A stretch of DNA of 64,000 nt from Actinoplanes couchii (GTDB lineage Bacteria; Actinomycetota; Actinomycetes; Mycobacteriales; Micromonosporaceae): assembly GCF_016862075.1 (NCBI RefSeq), contig NZ_BOMG01000049.1, forward strand, positions 34,388-98,387, read 5' to 3'. How positions within the stretch are numbered: the stretch's first letter is position 1; each line of letters begins with the position of its first letter. Shown here piece after piece: positions 17,523 through 25,409 of the stretch. The position numbers and the translations under genes were made by a program. The notes under the pieces are model-generated. The model was given only the letters and a program-made list of their open reading frames with translations. It did no database searches and had not been told where the DNA came from.

Positions 17523-17606
17523 GGGCGGCCTGCCTGGTGGTGGCAGGCGGATCGGGCCGGTTCAGGGCGGCCTGCCTGGTGGTGGCAGGCGGATCGGGTC
17601 GGGTCA
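17523..17606. repeat. Two direct 42-bp repeats, each with a hairpin
   Basis: Two near-identical 42-bp copies (17,523 and 17,565) differ at only a few positions; a diverged partial copy precedes them at about 17,500. Each holds a 7-bp stem (17,528-17,548 and 17,570-17,590). The second copy reaches the stop codon of the minus-strand gene at 17,604. A terminator role for that convergent unit is plausible. No gene is seen in 17,295-17,603. Confidence 0.7.
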
Positions 17607-17849
17607 GGGGGCCTTGCCGGGCTCCGGTGAGTCGTAGCGTTCCGGTGTGATCGGGGAACCGGGCTCCTCGTCGGACTTCCGGTAGCCGGCGAGAACGAAA
17701 CGGAGACCGGCCAGCAGCACCGCGGCGATCGGTACGGCGATCAGGAACCGGATCAGCACCTGGACGAGGTCTATCTCGTCCAGGATCAGGCGGTACCAGG
17801 CCGGCGCGCTGATCAGCAGCGCGAACAGCAGAACCGACGGCTTGATCAT
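17604..17849 (-). CDS. Small membrane protein at end of flhA-flhF unit
   Basis: A protein of 81 residues with two predicted membrane helices (about 5-20 and 30-53) and a charged, Pro-rich tail ('YRKSDEEPGSPITPERY'). It begins 16 bases after the flhF-like gene, so it is probably in the same transcript. I do not recognise the family. Two-helix topology recalls FliQ, which is missing nearby, but the usual FliQ sequence between the helices is not present, so I do not assign it. flhG would be the usual neighbour of flhF, and this is not it. Confidence 0.6.
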   Translation of the reverse strand: MIKPSVLLFALLISAPAWYRLILDEIDLVQVLIRFLIAVPIAAVLLAGLRFVLAGYRKSDEEPGSPITPERYDSPEPGKAP

Positions 17850-17865
17850 GACCTGGCCACCCCGG

Positions 17866-19362
17866 TCAGCGGCGGCCGGAGCGGGTCACCCGGCGGGGCA
17901 TTACCGCCAGTGGCATGACCTCGGCCGCGATCCGGGCGCAGAGCATCGCCGCCCAGGCGTGCGGGGTGGCCGGTTTGCCGTCCAGCGAGAAGATCGGCAC
18001 GTCCAGGCCCAGGACCGAGGCCGGGTCGGCGGTGAGTTCCACGCTGTGCACCACGAGCGCCTCGACGTCGCCGAGGTTGCGCAGGTGGCGGGCGGTGTCG
18101 GCGGTCTTGCGGGTGGCGTCGACGACGGCCCAGAGCGCGGTGGCGCCGAGCGCGTCGCACATGTCGTTGACCCAGAACGGGTCGGTGCCGCCGACCGGCG
18201 CGTCGATCACCACCACCCAGGGGTGGTCGGAGCTCTGCAGTTTCTCCGCCCGGGATTCGGCCGAGCCGCGGCTGGAGATCAGCCGGGACGAGTGCAGCCC
18301 GGTGCCGGCTGTGGACGGCCCGGCCAGCAGCAGGTGGGTCTGGTCCACGTGCAGCTGTTCCAGGATGTGTTTGCCGATCGAGACCGCGGTGTGCACCTCG
18401 CCGGCGACCACCAGGATCTCGCCGGGGCCGTCCGGGATGCCGGGTGCGGCGGGGCGGGCGGCGAGGACGCTGAGCACCCCGGCGTACGTGTCCCCGCCGG
18501 TGATCTTGCGGGCCATCGCCTCGGGCATCCCGACCGTCACCAGGTTGCGCTGCACCGCGTCCAGTTCGCCGGCGCCGGTGCGGGCGACAGCGGTGGCGGG
18601 TGCGGGCGCCGGGGAGACCGGGATCGCGTCGTAGACCTCGGCGACCGGCCGGGACCGGGCGGGGGTGGCGGCGGGTTCGGCGGGGCGCACCGGGGTGACC
18701 GCCCGGGACGCGGCCGCCGGCCGGACGGGTGCCGCCGTCTCGCGGGCCTCCCGGGTCTCGCGGAGCTCCGGGGTCTCCCGCTCCCGGGCCGCCGGGCGTT
18801 CCGGGAAGGCGGGCACGGTGGGCAGCGCGGCGGGTAGTGGGCGCTGACCGGAGTTCACCGGCGAACCGGCGGCCGCGGCGGGGCGGAACGGGCGTACCGT
18901 AGGCGCGTCCTCGGTCTTGTCCTCGGCCGGGCGGTGCTTGGCCGGCGGACGGCCCTCCCCGAGGTGCCCGGCGACGTCGAGACCGGCCATCAGCTCGGCG
19001 AACGCGGCTCCGGTCTCTCCGGTGGCGGCGGGCCGGCCCTCTTGACGGGACCGCAGCTCGGCGGTGGTGGGCCCGCGTTCGGTGGTCACCCGGTCCCGGG
19101 CCTCCGCCTGTTCGAGCAGGCTCTCGAAGTTCTGGGTGCCGTTGTTACCGGCGACCGTCTGTTGGGCCATGTCCTCACTGTCCTCGGTTGAATCCGGTAC
19201 CTCGACGGAAAGCTCGAAGTGCTGCTTCGCGAAGAAGCCCCCGATGCCACCACTTCGTACCTTGTCGGCGGAGATGATCCGGACGCTTGAGCCGTACTCA
19301 TCGCGGACCTGAGCCAGCAGCGGCTCGATGGCCGGTCCCTCAAGCAGCACCCGCGTAGGCAC
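17866..19362 (-). CDS. flhF: FlhF-like protein with degenerate GTPase domain
   Basis: A protein of 498 residues placed after flhA as flhF usually is. The N-terminus ('LLAQVRDEYGSSVRIISADK', 'GGIGGFFAKQHFELSV') resembles the FlhF N-terminal domain. A Pro/Ala/Glu-rich linker spans about 90-265. The C-terminal part keeps the order of an SRP-type NG domain but lacks the motifs: the P-loop position reads 'VVAGEVHTAVSIGKH' without GKT, and the TKxD position reads 'VVHSVEL'. FlhF normally places the flagellum as an SRP-like GTPase; this copy probably cannot hydrolyse GTP. GTG start; overlaps flhA by 23 bases. Confidence 0.75.
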   Translation of the reverse strand: MPTRVLLEGPAIEPLLAQVRDEYGSSVRIISADKVRSGGIGGFFAKQHFELSVEVPDSTEDSEDMAQQTVAGNNGTQNFESLLEQAEARDRVTTERGPTTAELRSRQEGRPAATGETGAAFAELMAGLDVAGHLGEGRPPAKHRPAEDKTEDAPTVRPFRPAAAAGSPVNSGQRPLPAALPTVPAFPERPAARERETPELRETREARETAAPVRPAAASRAVTPVRPAEPAATPARSRPVAEVYDAIPVSPAPAPATAVARTGAGELDAVQRNLVTVGMPEAMARKITGGDTYAGVLSVLAARPAAPGIPDGPGEILVVAGEVHTAVSIGKHILEQLHVDQTHLLLAGPSTAGTGLHSSRLISSRGSAESRAEKLQSSDHPWVVVIDAPVGGTDPFWVNDMCDALGATALWAVVDATRKTADTARHLRNLGDVEALVVHSVELTADPASVLGLDVPIFSLDGKPATPHAWAAMLCARIAAEVMPLAVMPRRVTRSGRR

Positions 19363-21400
19363 CGTTCACCACCCCTATCGTCTCGATCTGTGCGGTGGAA
19401 CCAGAGATTTCGCTGTACGACAGCACCTGGATCCGGCGGGAACCGGCTCGCAGCAGTCGCATCAGTGGCAGCCGCAGCTGTGGCGAGCAGGCCAGGATCG
19501 GGTTGAGTCCCTGCTGCTCGGCAGCTTCGGAGAGCCGGCTGGACTCGCTGACGATCGCTTCGGCGCGCATGCCGTCGATCGCCATGAAGGCGCCGGTCTC
19601 GCTGGGCCGCAGCGATTCGAGCAGACTCTGCTCGAGCATCGGGTCGAGTGTGATCACGGTGAGCCGGCCCGCTGTCGTGTACTGGGCGGCGATGGCCGGG
19701 CCGAGGGCGCCGCGCGCCGCCTCGACCAGCCCGTCGTGATCGAGCGAGACCTTGGACCGCAGCGAGAGCGACTCGAAGATGCGGACCAGGTCGCGGATCG
19801 GCACACCCTCGTCGAGCAGCGCCTGCAGCACCTTCTGGACCTGGCCGAGGCTGAGCTGGGCCGGGGTCAGCTCCTCGACGACCACCGGATGGGTGCGTTT
19901 GACCATCTCGGTGAGCGCCCGGACGTCCTCGCGGCCGAGCAGGCGGCTGGCGTTGGTGCGGACGATCTCGGCGAGGTGCGTGATGATCACCGAGGCCCGG
20001 TCCACCACCGTCGCGCCGGAGATCTCGGCCTGGTAGTGCAGTTCGGCGGGCACCCACTTGCCGGCCAGTCCGAAGACCGGTTCGACACCGGCCCGGCCGG
20101 GCAGCGCGTTGAGCCCTTCACCGATGGCCAGGACGGTGCCCGGCGGGGCCTGGCCGGTGCCCGCGTCGACCCCGGAGATCCGGATGGCGTACGAGGAGAG
20201 CGGCAGGTCCAGGTCGTCGCGGGTCCGGACCGGGGGCATGATCACACCGAGTTCCATGGCCATCTTGCGGCGCAGGGCCCGGACCCGGTCGAGCAGGTCG
20301 CCGCTGCCCGGGTCGACCAGGTCGACCAGGTCGGGGGCGAGCGCCAGTTCGAGCGGGTCGATCCGCATCTCACCGAGCAGTTGTTCCGGCGAGTCCGGGG
20401 CGGGCATGTCGGGGGCGTCGGCGGGTGGTTTGCCGCCCGGGCCCGCGGCGGCGTCGGCCGGCGCCTCCTCCGGATCCTTCACCCGCTGGGCGATCGCCAG
20501 GACCGCCCCGCCGACCAGCAGGAACGGCAGTTTCGGCAGGCCGGGGATGATGCACAGGGCGAGCGCGGCGCCGCCGCCGATCCGCAGGGCGAGCTTGTTC
20601 TGGCTGAGCTGGGTGGTGACGGTGGTGCCCATGTCGCCGGAGGTGGCCGAGCGGGTCACGATCAGACCGGTGGCGACCGACAACAGCAGCGCGGGGATCT
20701 GCGAGACCAGGCCGTCGCCGATGCTCAGCATGCTGTAGTGGTTCATCGCGTCGACCGGGGCCATGTCGGCCTGCAGGATGCCGACCGCGAACCCGCCGAC
20801 CAGGTTGATCACCGTGATGATGATGGCCGCGATGGCGTCGCCCTTGACGAATTTGGAGCCACCGTCCATGGCGCCGTAGAAGTCGGCCTCGGAGGCCACC
20901 TCGGCGCGGCGTTTCTTGGCCTCGGCGTCGTCGATCAGGCCGGCGTTCAGGTCGGCGTCGATCGCCATCTGCTTGCCGGGCATCGCGTCGAGGGTGAACC
21001 GGGCGCCGACCTCGGCGACCCGCTCGGCACCCTTGGTGACCACGATCATCTGGACGATCACCAGGATCGAGAAGATCACCAGACCGATGACCAGGTTGCC
21101 ACCGACGACGAAGCTGCCGAACGCGTGGATCACCTTGCCGGCGTCGCCGTCCCGCAGCACCAGCCGGGTGGCGCTGATGTTGAGCGCCAGCCGGAACAGG
21201 GTCATCACCAGGAGCAGAGCCGGGAAAATGGCGAAGTCCAGCGGTTTCTGGACGAACATGGAGATCAACAGGACGAGCAGGGCGCACGTGATGTTCACGG
21301 CGATGAAGAGGTCGAGCAGGAAGGTCGGGAGGGGAACGACCATCATGATGATGATGCCGACGACCCCGACGGGTACGGCGAACCTGCTCACCTTCTGCAT
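19340..21400 (-). CDS. flhA: Flagellar export gate protein FlhA
   Basis: A protein of 686 residues, normal for FlhA. The N-terminal half has about eight membrane helices, beginning 'VGIIIMMVVPLPTFLLDLFI', with the conserved loop 'GERVAEVGARFTLDAMPGKQ'-like stretch and 'IDADLNAGLI'. The C-terminal half is the cytoplasmic ring domain that docks chaperones and FliI. It is the first gene of its unit, with a FliA-type promoter about 75 bases upstream, and lies separately from the other export gate genes. Confidence 0.97.
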   Translation of the reverse strand: MQKVSRFAVPVGVVGIIIMMVVPLPTFLLDLFIAVNITCALLVLLISMFVQKPLDFAIFPALLLVMTLFRLALNISATRLVLRDGDAGKVIHAFGSFVVGGNLVIGLVIFSILVIVQMIVVTKGAERVAEVGARFTLDAMPGKQMAIDADLNAGLIDDAEAKKRRAEVASEADFYGAMDGGSKFVKGDAIAAIIITVINLVGGFAVGILQADMAPVDAMNHYSMLSIGDGLVSQIPALLLSVATGLIVTRSATSGDMGTTVTTQLSQNKLALRIGGGAALALCIIPGLPKLPFLLVGGAVLAIAQRVKDPEEAPADAAAGPGGKPPADAPDMPAPDSPEQLLGEMRIDPLELALAPDLVDLVDPGSGDLLDRVRALRRKMAMELGVIMPPVRTRDDLDLPLSSYAIRISGVDAGTGQAPPGTVLAIGEGLNALPGRAGVEPVFGLAGKWVPAELHYQAEISGATVVDRASVIITHLAEIVRTNASRLLGREDVRALTEMVKRTHPVVVEELTPAQLSLGQVQKVLQALLDEGVPIRDLVRIFESLSLRSKVSLDHDGLVEAARGALGPAIAAQYTTAGRLTVITLDPMLEQSLLESLRPSETGAFMAIDGMRAEAIVSESSRLSEAAEQQGLNPILACSPQLRLPLMRLLRAGSRRIQVLSYSEISGSTAQIETIGVVNGAYAGAA

Positions 21401-21475
21401 CTTCAGGGCACCTTCCGAACGTGGGCAGTCCGATGGCCATCCGAGCCCCGCCGACGCCTTCCTGGCTTCGTTCTG

Positions 21476-21501
21476 TTCGGCGTTGAGTCACCGTCGCTGA
21501 G
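21476..21501 (-). promoter_or_regulatory. FliA-type promoter for flhA unit
   Basis: On the minus strand the sequence reads CTCA, 16 bases, GCCGAA, a full match. It lies in the 161-base gap between flhB and flhA, so flhA is not simply co-transcribed with the fliR-flhB unit. The predicted leader is about 65 bases. Confidence 0.75.
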
Positions 21502-21561
21502 CCACGCACCGATCTTCCCTGCTCTTGCGGTGCGATGTGAGGAAAACTCCGGAATCGGTGG

Positions 21562-22653
21562 TTATGACGTAGCTGGGGTCGGATTCGGGTTGCGGTGCAA
21601 ACCGGCCGCCGCACCACGCGCCTTGAGGCTCATCACGAACGCCAGCACCTTGGCCACCGCGCCGAAGAACTCCGGCGGGATCTCCTGGCCGACCTCGCAG
21701 CCCTTGTCCAGCGCCCGGGCCAGCGCGATGTCCTGCACCATCGGCACCCGGTTCTCGGTGGCCAGGTCCCGGATCTTCTGGGCCAGCGGGCCCTGGCCCT
21801 TGGCGACCACCTGCGGGGCGCCCTTCTCCGGCTCGTACCGCAGCGCCACCGCCACGTGCACCGGGTTGACCACCACCACGTCCGCGGTGGGCACGTCGGC
21901 CATCTGCCGGTTCCGGGCCATCGCCATCTGCTTGGCCCGGATCTGGGCCTTGATGTGCGGGTCGCCCTCGGTGTTCTTGTACTCCTGCTTGACCTCCTCC
22001 TTGGTCATCCGCAGCTGCTTCTTGGTTCGCCGCCGCACCACGAAGTAGTCGGCCGCGGCCATCACGATGCCCGCCGCCGCGGCCGCCCGGATGAGCCGGA
22101 TCGCGGCCTCGCTGATCGTGGCGAGCAGCGTGGCCATCGGCAGCCGCCCGGCGCTGAGCAGCACCGGGACGATGTCCTTCATCGTCATCCACAGCACCGC
22201 GCCCAGCACCCCGGTCTTGATCAACGCCTTGGCGCCCTCCCAGAGCGACTGGGTGCCGAACATCTTCTTGATGCCGGGGAGCGGGTTGAGCCGGTTGAAC
22301 TTGGGGATGAAGAGCTTGGTGGCGACCCGGATGCCGCCCTGGGCGCCGGCCGCCGCGACACCGACCGCCATCATGGTCACCGCCAGCGGCAGCACCGCCC
22401 AGGCGGCGCTCATCAGCGCGTCCCGGAAAATGGCCAGGCACTTGCCCGGGTCCGGGTTCTGCACGGTGTCCGGGATCTTCTCCATCAACTCCATGGCGCG
22501 GTCCATGGCCGTCTGCAGGGTGCGCGGCAGCATCACGCTCGCGGCCAGCATCCCCAGCCAGGCGCCGAGGTCCTGGGTCTTGCCGATCTGGCCTTCCTGC
22601 TTGGCCTTCTTCAGCTTTTGAGCTGTCGGTTCCTCGGTCTTCTCACCCGACAC
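21562..22653 (-). CDS. flhB: Flagellar export switch protein FlhB
   Basis: A protein of 363 residues with four membrane helices and a C-terminal cytoplasmic domain that switches export specificity after self-cleavage. The cleavage motif reads NPVH ('VVVNPVHVAVALRYE') instead of the common NPTH; Asn and Pro, where the cut occurs, are kept. The N-terminus 'GEKTEEPTAQKLKKAKQEGQ' is typical. GTG start. It follows fliR by 24 bases and ends the long flbD-to-flhB unit. The partner in switching is FliK at 14,841. Confidence 0.96.
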   Translation of the reverse strand: MSGEKTEEPTAQKLKKAKQEGQIGKTQDLGAWLGMLAASVMLPRTLQTAMDRAMELMEKIPDTVQNPDPGKCLAIFRDALMSAAWAVLPLAVTMMAVGVAAAGAQGGIRVATKLFIPKFNRLNPLPGIKKMFGTQSLWEGAKALIKTGVLGAVLWMTMKDIVPVLLSAGRLPMATLLATISEAAIRLIRAAAAAGIVMAAADYFVVRRRTKKQLRMTKEEVKQEYKNTEGDPHIKAQIRAKQMAMARNRQMADVPTADVVVVNPVHVAVALRYEPEKGAPQVVAKGQGPLAQKIRDLATENRVPMVQDIALARALDKGCEVGQEIPPEFFGAVAKVLAFVMSLKARGAAAGLHRNPNPTPATS

Positions 22654-22677
22654 ACCACACCCCCCGCACCGCCGGGC

Positions 22678-23442
22678 TCAGCCGCCGCTGAGCTGGATCA
22701 CCACGTTGACCGCCTTCTCGACGATCGTGTCCAGAGCTCCCGGCAGCAGCCCGATGGCGATGCCGGCGAGCGTGGCGAGCAGGAAGATCTTGATCGGGAA
22801 GCCGAGCTGGAACGCGTTCAGCGCCGGGGCCACCCGGTTCAGCAGGCCGAGCGCCACGTCGGCCAGGAACAGCACGGCGATCAGCGGCCCGGCGATCTGG
22901 ACCGCGGCCATGAAGAACTCGCCGACCCCGCGGAGCAGCAGCTTGCTCAGCGTCTCCAGGTCGAAGCTGGCGTCCAGCGGCAGGGTCCGGAAGCTCTGCA
23001 GGAAACCCCGCAGGATCATCTGGTGGCCGTCGCTGGCGAAGAGCAGGGTCAGCGCCACCAGGTTGTAGAACCGGCCGAAGATCGAGGCGCTGCTCTGCGA
23101 GAACGGGTCGTACGTCGCGGCCAGGGTGAACCCGCCGAAGAGGTCGAGCAGGTCACCGGCGGCCTGAACGGACGCGAAGAGCATCAGGGTCAGGAAACCC
23201 AGCGACGCGCCGACGAACGCCTGCATCAGTACGTTGAAGATCAGGTCCTTGGTCTCGAACGAGATCGGCCCGCTCTTCATGTAGGGCATCATCGGCAGCG
23301 TCAGCCCCACCGACAGCAGCGCCTTGACCTGGGCCGGGATGAGCTTGGAGTTGAACGGCGGGCAGAGCATCATCCACGCGCCGGTCCGTACCGCCCCCAA
23401 CATGACGGTCAGGAACTGTTCGGTGGCGAGAGTGAAGTCCAT
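22678..23442 (-). CDS. fliR: Flagellar export gate protein FliR
   Basis: A protein of 254 residues with about six membrane helices. Sequences such as 'MLCPPFNSKLIPAQVKALLS' and 'LPLDASFDLETLSKLLLRG' match FliR. FliR joins FliP and FliQ in the export gate inside the MS ring. It begins only four bases after the fliP stop, leaving no room for fliQ, which normally lies between them. No FliQ-like segment is fused to either end. Confidence 0.95.
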   Translation of the reverse strand: MDFTLATEQFLTVMLGAVRTGAWMMLCPPFNSKLIPAQVKALLSVGLTLPMMPYMKSGPISFETKDLIFNVLMQAFVGASLGFLTLMLFASVQAAGDLLDLFGGFTLAATYDPFSQSSASIFGRFYNLVALTLLFASDGHQMILRGFLQSFRTLPLDASFDLETLSKLLLRGVGEFFMAAVQIAGPLIAVLFLADVALGLLNRVAPALNAFQLGFPIKIFLLATLAGIAIGLLPGALDTIVEKAVNVVIQLSGG

Positions 23443-23446
23443 CGCC

Positions 23447-24205
23447 TCAGTACGACCCCACCAGCGCCATGATGATCAGGGCCCAGCCGTCGACCAGCAC
23501 GAACAGCAGCAGTTTGAACGGCAGCGCCACGGTCACCGGGGGCAGCATCATCATGCCCAGCGACATCAGGGACGCCGACACCACGAGGTCGATGATCAGG
23601 AACGGGATGAAGATGACGAACCCGATGATGAACGCGGCCCGCAGCTCGGAGAGGACAAACGCGGGGATCAGCGTGGTCAGCGGCACCGCCTGGATGTTCG
23701 CCGGCTTCTTCGCCCCGGACACCTTGGTCAGCAGGGCCACCTCGTCCGGGCGGGTCACCGTGTACATGAACTCCCGTAACGGCTGGATCCCGTCCTTGAA
23801 CGCCTGGGACTGGGTCTTGTCGCCCTTGAGATAGGGCTGGACACCCTGTTCGTTCACGGCGGACACGGTCGGGCCCATGATGAACATGCTCAGAAACAGG
23901 GCCAGGCCGGCGAGCACCTGGTTCGGCGGCATGCTGGTCAGCCCGAGCGCGTTGCGGGTGATGCCGAGGACCATGAAGACCTTGGTGAAACAGGTGCAGA
24001 GCAGCAGCAGGGCCGGCGCCACCGAGAGCAGGGTCAGGCCGAGCACGATCACCAGTGACGAGGCCGGGCGGCTGCCGTCCGGGTTCGTACCGTTCAGTTC
24101 GATGTTGATGCCGGGCGCCGGGGTCGGCGCGGGAGCCGCGTCCGCGGCGGCCGGGAGGAGTACCACGGTGGCCGCCAGCATGAGCAGCGGAATCACGCGC
24201 CTCAT
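23447..24205 (-). CDS. fliP: Flagellar export gate protein FliP
   Basis: A protein of 252 residues. An N-terminal signal peptide ('PLLMLAATVVLLPAAADA') precedes four membrane helices. Conserved stretches include 'CTCFTKVFMVLGITRNALGL', 'PLREFMYTVT' and 'PFKLLLFVLVDGW' at the C-terminus. Two ATGs lie six bases apart; the second is chosen because GAGG is eight bases upstream, while the first overlaps the fliO stop. It ends normally with no FliQ extension. Confidence 0.96.
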   Translation of the reverse strand: MRRVIPLLMLAATVVLLPAAADAAPAPTPAPGINIELNGTNPDGSRPASSLVIVLGLTLLSVAPALLLLCTCFTKVFMVLGITRNALGLTSMPPNQVLAGLALFLSMFIMGPTVSAVNEQGVQPYLKGDKTQSQAFKDGIQPLREFMYTVTRPDEVALLTKVSGAKKPANIQAVPLTTLIPAFVLSELRAAFIIGFVIFIPFLIIDLVVSASLMSLGMMMLPPVTVALPFKLLLFVLVDGWALIIMALVGSY

Positions 24206-24207
24206 GG

Positions 24208-24642
24208 TCATCGCCTCGACGTCCGCTCGCGGATCGTCTCCAGTGCCGTCACCCAGGTCCGCGGGGAGAGCACCGATCCGTCCAGCCGGGCGGCGATGCT
24301 TCCGGGATGGCGGTCCGGCAGCTTGAGGTGGGCGTGCAACCCGTCCTCCTCGACCTCCATCTCGAGGTGCTGCTCGGTCTCGTCCTCCGCGGTCACGAAC
24401 GCCACCAGGTCGGCCTCGCCGAGCAGGCTGACCCGTTCCTCGGTGATCCCGACGACCAGCGCCTTGTCGGCCACCCGGATCACCGCCACCGCCGAGCCAC
24501 GGCTGAGCTGCTGCCGGTCCAGGACGGCCAGCGGCCCGCTCGCGCGGGAGGCGTAGGGCCGGCGCACCAGCCGGGCCAGCGCCCACATCAGCAGCAGGAC
24601 GAAGACGAGTGCCAGCAGCACCCGGAAGGTCAGCGGGATCAA
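24208..24642 (-). CDS. fliO: FliO-like flagellar export protein
   Basis: A protein of 144 residues with one N-terminal membrane helix (about 4-23) and a cytoplasmic domain with 'GPLAVLDRQQLSRGSAVAVI' and 'ALVVGITEERVSLLGE', the FliO pattern. FliO helps FliP assemble. No ATG or GTG stands near the fliN end, so a TTG eight bases after GGAG is taken as start. It sits between fliN and fliP as in many flagellar operons. Confidence 0.85.
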   Translation of the reverse strand: MIPLTFRVLLALVFVLLLMWALARLVRRPYASRASGPLAVLDRQQLSRGSAVAVIRVADKALVVGITEERVSLLGEADLVAFVTAEDETEQHLEMEVEEDGLHAHLKLPDRHPGSIAARLDGSVLSPRTWVTALETIRERTSRR

Positions 24643-24647
24643 GACCG

Positions 24648-25409
24648 TTACTCCACGCCCGGGTTGACGATCTCGGTGATCCGGATGCCGAAGTTCTCGT
24701 CCACCACGACGACCTCGCCGCGGGCGATCAACCGGCCGTTCACCAGCAGGTCCGCCGGGCTGCCGGCGGCCCGGTCCAGTTCGACGATCGCGCCGGGGAT
24801 GAGCCCGAGCAGCTCCCGCACGCTCATCCGGGTCCGGCCCAGTTCGGCCGAGACCTCCATCTCGACGTCGTGCAGCATGTCCAGGCCGCCGCGGCTGCCT
24901 CCGGCCGACCGGGTCGGCGCGATCCGCGGGGCGGCGGCGATGTCCACCGCGCCCGGGTCGTCGCCCGGCCACTGGCTCAGGACCAGGCCGAGGACCGCGC
25001 GGATCTCCGACTCGTCGCGCAGCGGCACCGCGACGGCGCCCTCCTTGGCGGCCAGCGCGCTGAGGGCGACCGCGGGTTCCATCAGCTGGCCGGGGTCGAG
25101 GACCACCGGCCCGAAGACCCGGGCGGCCGCCTCCAGAGCGGGACGGACCGCCGCGGTCAGGTCCAGTTCACCGAGCGGGCTCTCCCGGAGCGCGTCCGCG
25201 AGATCCTGGCCGACCACCACGACGACCTCGCCGGAGGCGGCTCCGGTGAACCGCGCGGTGATCGCCTGGCCCTCGATCACCGTCCCGGCGTCCGGTACCA
25301 CCGGATCGGCGGCCACCAGGGCACGGCTGGTGGGCAGGACGGCCAGCGCGGCATCGGCGGCGTTGCGGGCGAGCGCGAGCTGGGGCGCGGTCATGGTGGG
25401 CGCGGTCAT
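24648..25409 (-). CDS. fliN: Flagellar motor switch protein FliN (FliY-like, extended)
   Basis: A protein of 253 residues. The C-terminal SpoA domain (about 170-253) has 'HDVEMEVSAELGRTRMSVRE', 'LDRAAGSPADLLVNGRLIA' and 'VVDENFGIRITEIV', typical of FliN. The N-terminal 165 residues form an extra domain, with position and length like the CheC-type part of FliY, but no clear phosphatase motif is visible. The ATG overlaps the fliM stop (ATGA). FliN with FliM and FliG forms the C-ring. Confidence 0.92.
   Translation of the reverse strand: MTAPTMTAPQLALARNAADAALAVLPTSRALVAADPVVPDAGTVIEGQAITARFTGAASGEVVVVVGQDLADALRESPLGELDLTAAVRPALEAAARVFGPVVLDPGQLMEPAVALSALAAKEGAVAVPLRDESEIRAVLGLVLSQWPGDDPGAVDIAAAPRIAPTRSAGGSRGGLDMLHDVEMEVSAELGRTRMSVRELLGLIPGAIVELDRAAGSPADLLVNGRLIARGEVVVVDENFGIRITEIVNPGVE

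Noticed and set aside
17604..17849. Small membrane gene as the missing fliQ
   Set aside because: Two helices fit, but none of the conserved FliQ sequence is visible, and its tail is unlike FliQ.
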